The notes beneath the pieces were generated by a model. That model was not told the origin of the DNA, made no database searches, and was given only the letters and a program-made list of their open reading frames with translations. Position numbers and translations under genes: made by a program. A DNA stretch of 5,180 nt from an uncultured Porphyromonadaceae bacterium (GTDB lineage Bacteria; Bacteroidota; Bacteroidia; Bacteroidales; Muribaculaceae): the NCBI GenBank assembly GCA_947174735.1, contig CAMWKC010000177.1:1-5180 (forward strand), read 5' to 3'. This document shows positions 1-5,180 of the stretch, one piece after another (position 1 is the first letter of the stretch; the number at the start of each line of letters is the position of its first letter).

Positions 1-2
1 AT

Positions 3-2360
3 ATGACACAATCCTATCGCTGTCGGACCCGCCGTGCGGGTATGATAATGTTAGGCACGATGCTGTTGGCATCGTGTTCGACCAGTCGTCATGTGCCTAA
101 TGGTCAATACCTTCTTGACAAAGTGAGTATAACGGCTGTTGATAGCACCGGTCATGAACGCGAGCGTGAAGAACTGAACGTGTACCTGCGTCAGCTACCT
201 AATCATAAAATGCTGTGGAGTATGAAATTCAGATTAGGGGTTTACAATATGAGCGGTAGCGACACGACACGCTGGTATAACCGCTGGATACGCAAGTTAG
301 GAGAACCGCCGGTGATATATGACTCCGCTCTTACCGAAGCAGGTGCCGAACAGTTGCGTAAGATGATGGTGAACGAAGGATATTTAGCTGCCGAAGTCAG
401 AGTGGATACTTTGGCTGACAGTGAAAGCCGTAAAATGCGTATAGATTACCGATTGTATCCGGGTAAGGCACACACTATAGCAAGTGTGACATACGATATA
501 CCGGATTCGGCAATACGAGCTATCGTTATGGCTGACTCAGCGCGCCTACCTGTAAAACCGGGGATAGCTCTGGACCGCAATCTGCTCGACACACAGCGTG
601 ACATCATCACATCACGTCTTAACAGCAGAGGTTATTATGCCTTTACCAAAGACTTAATAACCTTTAATGCCGACACCACTGCCGGCAGTCTGCTGACTGA
701 TTTGACCATGAGAGTGGCAGAACCGCATGAACGTACAGCCGGACAACGAATTTATTTTGATTCGCATCGTACATATATAGTAAGGCGTGTGGTGTTTGTT
801 ACCGACTATGATCCGACGGAATCAATACCGCTTAACCGTCTTCAGGCTACCGATACTGTAAATTACCGGGACATAAGTGTGCTTTATGGACCCAGTCATT
901 ATCTGCGTCCGTCGGTACTTTATGATAACTGTTTCATACGCAGTGGTAAAGCATACAATCAGCGTGAGGTGAACCGTACTTATCAGGCGTTATCGCGGTT
1001 CAATATTCTGAAGTTTGTCAATATACGTTTTCTACCTGTCGGCGACCCTTCGCAGACAGGCCTTATTGACGCATACGTACTTCTTACTCCCGGCAAAAGT
1101 CAGAGTGTGGCTCTGGAACTTGAAGGTACCAATTCTGAAGGAGACCTTGGTGTGGCTGCCTCAGTTACGTATACACACCGCAATATAGGTCGCGGGTCGG
1201 AAACACTTAACTTCAAGCTGCGTGGTTCATACGAATCACTGAGCGGTAATCTCGAGGGTCTGTTGCATGACCGATATATGGAGTATTCAGTCGATTTAGG
1301 AGTGAATTTTCCGAAATTCAAGGCTCCGCTGCTAAAAGAAAGATTCAAGCGCAGAATCAATGCCACAACTGAACTTAATGTATCTCTTAACTATCAGGAA
1401 CGGCCTGAATACACACGTATTATTTCTACCGCCGGCTGGTCTTACAAATGGACCGAGCGTATGACACACAACCGCCATACTTATACTCCGGTAGATATAA
1501 ATTATGTCTATTTGCCTGAATCGACATACGATTTTCTTGATCAGATAGCTCCTGACAATCCGTTGCTTCGTTATAGTTATGAAGATCACTTCATAATGCG
1601 TATGGGTTATAGTTTTTACCATACTAACAAGCGTGACCGCACCGGTACGGGCTTTCTACCAAAAAGTAATATATATACTATACGAGTTAATACGGAAGTA
1701 GCCGGTAATCTGCTCTTCGCACTGAACAGTATATTTACTCACCGTAGTGATTTTCATGAGAATCCGTATAAGATATTCGGTATACATTACTCACAGTACT
1801 TTAAAGCCGAAGCTGATTACGCGCTTGTACATGCTTACGACACTCGCAACTCACTGGCCTTTCATGCCGGTGCAGGTATCGGCGTACCATACGGTAACTC
1901 AACGATATTACCTTTCGAAAAACGATTCTACGGAGGAGGTGCCAACGGTGTGCGCGGCTGGGATGTGCGCACACTCGGGCCTGGACGTTATCCGGGCACT
2001 AATTCGGTGAGCGACTTTATAAATCAATGCGGCGACATACGTCTTGAAGCAAGTATAGAGTACCGGGCCAAGCTCTTTTGGGTGCTTGAACTCGGTGCCT
2101 TTATCGATGCCGGCAACATCTGGACCATACGCAACTATCCTAACCAACCGGGTGGAGAATTTAAATTCAACAGTTTTTACAAAGAGATAGCGGCTGCCTA
2201 CGGTCTCGGTCTGCGTATGGACTTCAACTACTTCCTGCTGCGTTTCGATATGGGTATGAAAGCCCGTAATCCGGCCCTCGGAGCAGTGGAATGGCCGCTG
2301 ATACATCCTGACTGGCATCGCGACTCATCATTCCACTTCTCAATAGGCTATCCCTTCTAA
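3..2360 (+). CDS. tamL: TamL-type lipoprotein of the BamA/TamA (Omp85) outer-membrane assembly family
   Basis: Probable outer-membrane Omp85 protein, lipid-anchored on the periplasmic side, that helps insert or organise outer-membrane components; in Bacteroidota TamL takes the place of TamA and is thought to partner TamB. The 785-residue product begins with an Arg-rich n-region, a hydrophobic stretch (residues 14-23) and a lipobox LASC with the lipidated Cys at 25. Residues about 35-365 have POTRA-like character, including the segment around YNQREVNRTYQALSRFNILK (319-338). Residues about 366-785 form the predicted beta-barrel, with FYGGGANGVRGW (642-653) carrying the VRG(F/W) loop-6 signature, a strongly Omp85-like GDIRLEASIEYR segment (678-689) and a terminal aromatic residue (IGYPF). 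No acidic surface-export signal follows Cys25, which fits a periplasm-facing anchor. The ATG at 3 gives a complete signal peptide; the next ATG (42) would remove all its positive charge. Because only two bases precede it, an upstream start cannot be excluded. The exact partner and substrates are inferred. Confidence 0.88.
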   Translation: MTQSYRCRTRRAGMIMLGTMLLASCSTSRHVPNGQYLLDKVSITAVDSTGHEREREELNVYLRQLPNHKMLWSMKFRLGVYNMSGSDTTRWYNRWIRKLGEPPVIYDSALTEAGAEQLRKMMVNEGYLAAEVRVDTLADSESRKMRIDYRLYPGKAHTIASVTYDIPDSAIRAIVMADSARLPVKPGIALDRNLLDTQRDIITSRLNSRGYYAFTKDLITFNADTTAGSLLTDLTMRVAEPHERTAGQRIYFDSHRTYIVRRVVFVTDYDPTESIPLNRLQATDTVNYRDISVLYGPSHYLRPSVLYDNCFIRSGKAYNQREVNRTYQALSRFNILKFVNIRFLPVGDPSQTGLIDAYVLLTPGKSQSVALELEGTNSEGDLGVAASVTYTHRNIGRGSETLNFKLRGSYESLSGNLEGLLHDRYMEYSVDLGVNFPKFKAPLLKERFKRRINATTELNVSLNYQERPEYTRIISTAGWSYKWTERMTHNRHTYTPVDINYVYLPESTYDFLDQIAPDNPLLRYSYEDHFIMRMGYSFYHTNKRDRTGTGFLPKSNIYTIRVNTEVAGNLLFALNSIFTHRSDFHENPYKIFGIHYSQYFKAEADYALVHAYDTRNSLAFHAGAGIGVPYGNSTILPFEKRFYGGGANGVRGWDVRTLGPGRYPGTNSVSDFINQCGDIRLEASIEYRAKLFWVLELGAFIDAGNIWTIRNYPNQPGGEFKFNSFYKEIAAAYGLGLRMDFNYFLLRFDMGMKARNPALGAVEWPLIHPDWHRDSSFHFSIGYPF
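42..77 (+). other. Lipoprotein signal peptide h-region and lipobox of TamL
   Basis: These codons encode residues 14-25 of the TamL-like protein: the hydrophobic core MIMLGTMLLAS and the modified cysteine. The -3 to +1 residues L-A-S-C match the signal peptidase II lipobox. Residues after the cysteine (STSRHVPNGQ) lack the Lys/Asp/Glu-rich signal that Bacteroidota use to send lipoproteins to the cell surface. The placement follows directly from the sequence; the membrane topology is inferred. Confidence 0.8.
1948..1974 (+). repeat. Perfect 8-bp inverted repeat inside tamL
   Basis: GTGTGCGC (1948-1955) and GCGCACAC (1967-1974) are exact reverse complements separated by 11 bases, and a G-U pair could extend the stem by one. 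It lies over the codons for the VRGW loop-6 signature and the residues just after it (about 650-657). The stem is GC-rich and would fold readily in the mRNA. No T-run follows, so it is not an intrinsic terminator. A function is unproven and coding constraint may be the whole explanation. Confidence 0.45.
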
Positions 2361-2420
2361 GTAATGACATACTGAACTTGCAGGGGGGCTGACAGGTTTT
2401 AAAGAAAAGAAAGAATCAGT
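2361..2420 (+). promoter_or_regulatory. Spacer between tamL and the HAD phosphatase, with A-rich ribosome-binding region
   Basis: This 60-bp gap has no convincing terminator and no match to the Bacteroidota promoter pattern (TTTG near -33, TAnnTTTG near -7), so the phosphatase is probably co-transcribed with tamL. It contains a G6 run (2383-2388) and ends in a purine-rich tract (about 2399-2416, mostly A with single Gs) before the ATG at 2421. No GGAGG-like Shine-Dalgarno is present. A-rich leaders of this type are typical of Bacteroidota translation starts. Co-transcription is an inference. Confidence 0.4.
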
Positions 2421-3092
2421 ATGAAAAAATTGGTAATATTTGATCTTGACGGCACTCTGCTCAACACAATATCCGATTTAGGGACCGCCTGTAATCATGC
2501 TCTCAGGACAATGGGGTATTCGGCACACCCGTTGTCAGCTTATAATTATATGGTGGGTAACGGTGTGCGTAAACTTGTGGAACGTGCTGCACCGGAAGTG
2601 GATGAGAATACTCTTAATGATCTTCTGAGTTACTTTCGTGAGTATTATGATGCTCATTGTACCGACACTACGGAGCCTTATCCTGGCATACCGGAATTAC
2701 TTACCCAACTTGGTGACCGAGGAGTTTCAGTAGCAGTGGCTACCAACAAATATCAGACAGCCGCCGAAGAGATTATAAACTATTTCTTTCCTGATGTGCC
2801 GTTTGTGGGTGTTCTCGGTCAGACAGAAGACCGGCCACCCAAGCCTGACCCGTCGATAGTGTTTGCGCTGCTCAATCAGTTTCCCACACCGAAAGCACAG
2901 GTATTGCTATGCGGTGATTCAGGAGTTGATATAGAAACAGCGCGACGTGCCTGTATCGAGTCGGCAGGTGTGACCTGGGGATTCCGACCTGTTTCAGAGC
3001 TACGCCGCGCATACGCTGACCATATAGTCAGCAGTCCGTCGGATATACTTACTATTGTTGACGGTCTGAGGGGATTTGAGAGTTTTTTATAA
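2421..3092 (+). CDS. gph: HAD-superfamily hydrolase, phosphoglycolate phosphatase-like
   Basis: Cytoplasmic Mg-dependent phosphatase acting on a small phosphorylated metabolite, possibly 2-phosphoglycolate. All four HAD motifs are present in the 223-residue product: motif I FDLDGTLLNT with nucleophile D8 and acid/base D10; motif II ATNK with T108; motif III lysine K141 in RPPKPDP; and motif IV GDSGVD with D166 and D170. A C1-type helical cap lies between motifs I and II (about residues 16-85) and contains VGNGVRKLVERA (45-56), a stretch typical of the Gph subfamily. The closing VTWGFRP (184-190) is also family-typical. Length matches the usual 210-230 residues. The ATG is the only sensible start, since motif I begins five residues later. 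The last 13 codons overlap the convergent kinase gene, and the tail after about residue 216 looks like extra sequence beyond the domain. PpaX-type pyrophosphatase or another sugar-phosphate phosphatase are alternatives; family placement is firm, the substrate is not. Confidence 0.87.
   Translation: MKKLVIFDLDGTLLNTISDLGTACNHALRTMGYSAHPLSAYNYMVGNGVRKLVERAAPEVDENTLNDLLSYFREYYDAHCTDTTEPYPGIPELLTQLGDRGVSVAVATNKYQTAAEEIINYFFPDVPFVGVLGQTEDRPPKPDPSIVFALLNQFPTPKAQVLLCGDSGVDIETARRACIESAGVTWGFRPVSELRRAYADHIVSSPSDILTIVDGLRGFESFL
3015..3032. repeat. Short inverted repeat downstream of the kinase stop
   Basis: GCTGAC (3015-3020) and GTCAGC (3027-3032) form an exact 6-bp stem with a 6-base AT-rich loop. 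For the - strand transcript this hairpin begins 19 bases after the kinase stop codon and lies inside the end of the phosphatase gene. No T-run follows on either strand, so it is at best a weak terminator or an mRNA 3'-end stabiliser. It may be chance. Confidence 0.3.
3052..3092. other. 41-bp tail-to-tail overlap of two convergent genes
   Basis: The last 13 codons plus stop of the + strand phosphatase lie over the last 13 codons plus stop of the - strand kinase. Codon position 1 of one gene faces position 1 of the other. Both conserved domains appear to finish before the overlap, so both C-terminal tails (RGFESFL and SQIPSDRQQ) look like late extensions. Both stops were confirmed by reading the bases: TAA at 3090-3092 and TAG on the complement of 3052-3054. 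Confidence 0.85.
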
Positions 3093-3951
3093 CTTGAAGG
3101 ATATCATCTTCGGTGCCTTCGAAAGGGCCGGAGTGTTTAAGTTTAAGTGTACACATTGCAGCAGCGAAGGCACCGGCTTCATCAATTCCGGCGCCTTCAC
3201 TGCGCTTATAAAGATAACCGGCCATGTAAGTATCTCCGCAGCCGGTTGCGTCAATGACTTTATCAACAGTATAAGCCGGTATCTCATGGAACCGGCCGTC
3301 AGCATATATTACAGAACCTTGATCGCCAAGCGTGAGCACTACTTCGCGTACGCCCCATTCGGCCAGCTTCCGTGCTGCTATATAAGGATCAGAAGACCCT
3401 GTGAGAGATAGCATCTCATGTTCGTTGGCTTTGAGTATGTCGATATAAGGCAGTACTTCGAGTTTATCGGTCCAGTCGGTTGCTGAGACCTGTTCACCTT
3501 CGACTTTACGTAGGAATCCCTGTGCATCTACCGAAACACGGCCCTGCGAGGCAAGATGACGTATGACTTCGGGTGAGAAATCGTCGGCAAGCAGTGTACC
3601 GAGATGAAAAATACGGCTTTTTACGCGGTCTATTCCTTCGACAGTGAAGGGGTCCGCTTTGTCAAGTACTCTCTGAGTACGATTGTTTGAATTTTCACCG
3701 TAGATATTTTCAAAATATACTGACTTACGACTCGGTAGTACTTTTACTTCCAGACCGCGGGCACGAATGTCATCAACGGCTTTCATCTCGCTTTCTGCTA
3801 AAGAGGTAATAAGCAGAAAGTGTGAATGGTCGAGATTTGCCATAGCGTGGGCGAAGTAGAAAGCAGTGCCGCCGGGCATATAGACAGTATGATGCGGGGT
3901 TACTATCTTATCGAGTGTTATATGACCAAGGCAACAGATATTATAGTTCAT
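3052..3951 (-). CDS. PfkB-family (ribokinase-like) sugar kinase
   Basis: Cytoplasmic ATP-dependent kinase that phosphorylates a sugar, polyol or nucleoside. The 299-residue product has the family's usual length and landmarks: GHITLDKIV with likely substrate-binding D14; the glycine pair GG (27-28) of the first signature; LKANEHEM with the NxxE Mg/phosphate motif (N176, E179); TLGDQGS (207-213) of the nucleotide site; and DATGCGDTYMAG (234-245) with anion-hole glycines and catalytic base D240. Cys238 replaces the more usual Ala of GAGD, a tolerated variation. The segment FENIYGENSNNRTQRVL (80-96) is distinctive and probably forms part of the lid or substrate pocket. The start ATG overlaps the transporter stop as ATGA, implying translational coupling; stop TAG is followed immediately by an in-frame TAA. 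The overlap with the phosphatase falls in a tail beyond the conserved domain. The transporter neighbour suggests a free monosaccharide substrate; fructose, ribose and inositol are possible but undistinguished. Confidence 0.92.
   Translation of the reverse strand: MNYNICCLGHITLDKIVTPHHTVYMPGGTAFYFAHAMANLDHSHFLLITSLAESEMKAVDDIRARGLEVKVLPSRKSVYFENIYGENSNNRTQRVLDKADPFTVEGIDRVKSRIFHLGTLLADDFSPEVIRHLASQGRVSVDAQGFLRKVEGEQVSATDWTDKLEVLPYIDILKANEHEMLSLTGSSDPYIAARKLAEWGVREVVLTLGDQGSVIYADGRFHEIPAYTVDKVIDATGCGDTYMAGYLYKRSEGAGIDEAGAFAAAMCTLKLKHSGPFEGTEDDILQVIKNSQIPSDRQQ
3111..3175. repeat. Perfect 11-bp inverted repeat downstream of the phosphatase stop
   Basis: CGGTGCCTTCG (3111-3121) and CGAAGGCACCG (3165-3175) are exact reverse complements separated by 43 bases. 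The first arm begins 18 bases after the phosphatase stop codon, and the whole element is inside the 3' part of the kinase gene. It encodes Gly-Thr-Glu and Ala-Phe-Ala segments there. No T-run follows, so it is not a classical intrinsic terminator, but as RNA it could form a long-range stem at the end of the phosphatase message. Function is inferred only. Confidence 0.4.
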
Positions 3952-3956
3952 TTTTT
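3948..3956 (-). promoter_or_regulatory. A6 tract and ATGA stop/start junction of transporter and kinase
   Basis: Read on the - strand, the transporter ends AAA AAA TGA, and the kinase ATG begins on the last A of that run, so stop and start overlap by four bases. This arrangement normally allows terminating ribosomes to restart on the next gene. No Shine-Dalgarno is visible upstream, which makes coupling the likely main route to kinase translation. The A-run is also a potential slippage site, discussed as a finding. Confidence 0.7.
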
Positions 3957-5162
3957 GACTGTGTTGTTCTTACGGGTGTTGATAAGCGAATAAAAGAGGA
4001 CCACGCAGTAAGCTGCACATGGTACCAGAAAGGCTGTGGATATATCAGACATGTTGGCAACCCTACCCATCAGATAAGCGCCTACAGCACCTCCGAGGGG
4101 AGTCATCATCAGAAATGACGAGGCTATCTTGGAGTGGCGCCCTGTACCGCTGATAGTCATGGCAAAGATAGTCGGAAACATTATAGCCTCAAAAGCATAA
4201 CAGATGAAAACACCGATATGCGACATAGTACCGAGATGCGCGGTTACGGCTAACGAGCCAAGCACTGTCATTACGGCGCAGACGGAAAGTACCTTACGGG
4301 CATCGATGCGACTCATTACGGCGCTACCGGCAATGCGGGCCAGCATAAAGAGACCGAGCGCGCCGAAAGAAAGCACGGTGGTTGCTGTCATCTTGTCAAG
4401 CCAGCCGTCTGAGGTTGCATAGTTGATGAAGAGAGAGTTGATGGCTATTTCTGCTATTTCATAACAGAACAGTGCTAACAGGCCGATACGAAAACTACTG
4501 TTGGTCCAGAGCGCTTTTACTGATTCGCTGACGGTAGGTTCGGTTGCGTTGGTGTCATCAGAGACAGGTATGCTTATTTCGGGTAGTGTGACACGGCTAA
4601 AAATGATAGCCATAATGAGTACGATAACTCCCATGACGGTATATGGTACAGCTACCGAGCCGCCTTCGCCGGCGAAGAGGAAACCGCCTACAGTGACGGG
4701 ACCAAGTATACAGCCGAGACCGTTGAAGGACTGGGCGAGGTTCAGTCGGCTTGCGGCTGTAGCCGGAGCACCGAGTTCGGCCGCGTATGGATTGGCAGCT
4801 GTCTCCAACACAGCAAGACCGCAGCCTATGACAAAGAGCGCGAGCAGAAAGAGATTGAATGACATGACTGAGGCGCCGGGAATAAAAATGAAGGCTCCGG
4901 CCGCGAAAAGCAGGAGTCCAAGTACCACGCCTCGTCGGTAACCCCAGCGGGTGATGATAATACCGGCGGGGAGAGCCATGAGGGCGTAGGCTACGTAGGT
5001 GCTGCCCTGAATCATAGTGGAACGAGTCAGCGATATATCGAGAGCCTCCTGAAAGTGCTTGTTGAGGACATCAAGCACCGAGCGTGCAAAACCCCACATA
5101 AAGAATAGGGTGGTGATAAGCACAAAGGGGAGGAGGTAACGACGGGGGACAAGTGAAGGCAT
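3948..5162 (-). CDS. FucP-family MFS sugar transporter (probable sugar:H+ symporter)
   Basis: Inner-membrane importer of the fucose/glucose/galactose permease branch of the major facilitator superfamily, with 404 residues and about 12 predicted membrane helices (roughly 11-30, 50-70, 77-95, 101-124, 143-165, 172-190, 223-245, 259-280, 288-308, 313-338, 345-366, 373-394). A polar loop at 191-222 separates the two six-helix halves. Family signatures are clear: FFMWGFARSVLDVLNKHFQ in helix 1, with D31 aligning to the functionally important Asp46 of E. coli FucP; the MFS loop RWGYRRG (72-78); LETAANPY in helix 4, with E120 matching E. coli Glu135; and RLNLAQSFNGLG (139-150). The start ATG gives a short N-terminus with RR before helix 1, as expected. 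It heads a two-gene unit with the downstream kinase. Residues that confer fucose specificity in E. coli are not all retained next to D31 (ARSVLD instead of ANNLND), so I do not call it a fucose transporter. Confidence 0.93.
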   Translation of the reverse strand: MPSLVPRRYLLPFVLITTLFFMWGFARSVLDVLNKHFQEALDISLTRSTMIQGSTYVAYALMALPAGIIITRWGYRRGVVLGLLLFAAGAFIFIPGASVMSFNLFLLALFVIGCGLAVLETAANPYAAELGAPATAASRLNLAQSFNGLGCILGPVTVGGFLFAGEGGSVAVPYTVMGVIVLIMAIIFSRVTLPEISIPVSDDTNATEPTVSESVKALWTNSSFRIGLLALFCYEIAEIAINSLFINYATSDGWLDKMTATTVLSFGALGLFMLARIAGSAVMSRIDARKVLSVCAVMTVLGSLAVTAHLGTMSHIGVFICYAFEAIMFPTIFAMTISGTGRHSKIASSFLMMTPLGGAVGAYLMGRVANMSDISTAFLVPCAAYCVVLFYSLINTRKNNTVKK

Positions 5163-5180
5163 GGGGTATAAGGGGTATAG
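5163..5180. repeat. 9-bp tandem repeat directly upstream of the transporter start
   Basis: On the + strand the last 18 bases are GGGGTATAA followed by GGGGTATAG, two near-identical 9-bp units. They abut the transporter ATG, so on the coding strand the leader reads as two TATACCCC units ending at the start codon. No Shine-Dalgarno or Bacteroidota promoter element is visible in the 18 bases available. The repeat is cut by the window edge, so copy number is unknown. Confidence 0.5.

Noticed and set aside
1100..1622. Two overlapping - strand open frames (88 and 96 codons) opposite tamL
   Set aside because: No ribosome-binding context, no motif, and complete overlap with conserved TamL coding sequence.
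1908..2318. Open frame of 136 codons on the - strand opposite the tamL barrel
   Set aside because: It lies entirely within a well-supported gene, shows no recognisable motif, and its composition follows from the antisense of beta-barrel codons.
2383..2388. G6 run between tamL and the phosphatase as a phase-variation tract
   Set aside because: Six bases is short for a contingency tract, and it is outside any coding frame or recognisable promoter spacer.
3127..3296. Cluster of CCGGC/GCCGG words in the kinase gene, possible protein-binding array
   Set aside because: Spacing is irregular, the words match Gly, Ala and Thr codons, and CCGG words are common elsewhere in the window.
3076..3411. Open frames of 111 (+) and 72 (-) codons in other frames over the kinase 3' half
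   Set aside because: They cross the kinase catalytic motif DATGCGD in the wrong frame and have no features of their own.
4501..4941. Open frame of 146 codons on the + strand opposite the transporter
   Set aside because: Its Ser/Thr/Ala/Pro-rich product is what the antisense of hydrophobic transporter codons yields; the transporter has clear family motifs through this region.
1..5180. tRNA, rRNA, CRISPR array, insertion sequence, phage or defence genes
   Set aside because: Nothing consistent with any of these was seen on reading; the four coding regions account for nearly all bases.

Overview
The window looks like an ordinary chromosomal stretch from a Bacteroidota bacterium, most likely a Bacteroidales gut-type lineage. 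The evidence is a lipid-anchored BamA/TamA-family outer-membrane protein (the TamL type, characteristic of this phylum), a FucP-type sugar transporter of a form common in Bacteroidales, A-rich ribosome-binding regions in place of strong Shine-Dalgarno sites, and mixed GC/AT codon use without extreme bias. I cannot assign a genus from the sequence alone.

Layout: four protein genes fill almost the whole window in two convergent pairs. On the + strand, a tamL-like gene (3-2360) is followed after 60 bp by a HAD-superfamily phosphatase of the phosphoglycolate-phosphatase type (2421-3092). On the - strand, reading inward from the right edge, a FucP-family MFS sugar transporter (5162-3948) is followed by a PfkB-family sugar kinase (3951-3052). 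The transporter stop and kinase start share an ATGA overlap. The phosphatase and the kinase run tail to tail and overlap by 41 bp, so neither has a private 3' untranslated region. No non-coding stretch exceeds 60 bp, and I see no tRNA, rRNA, CRISPR array, insertion sequence or phage gene.

How the genes work together: the - strand pair reads as a compact uptake-and-trap module, with a proton-coupled sugar importer in the inner membrane and a cytoplasmic kinase that phosphorylates the incoming sugar or a derived polyol or nucleoside. The substrate cannot be named from the sequence. The + strand pair is probably housekeeping: TamL works in outer-membrane assembly or homeostasis, and the HAD enzyme hydrolyses a small phosphorylated metabolite. 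Their pairing is probably transcriptional convenience rather than a shared pathway.

I looked for a new system and did not find one. The observations most worth a second look are fine-scale: the A6/ATGA junction, where a -1 slip would fuse transporter to kinase; the overlapping convergent gene tails, each followed by an inverted repeat inside the opposing gene; a hairpin over the codons of the diagnostic VRGW motif of TamL; and a 9-bp tandem repeat directly in front of the transporter start at the window edge.
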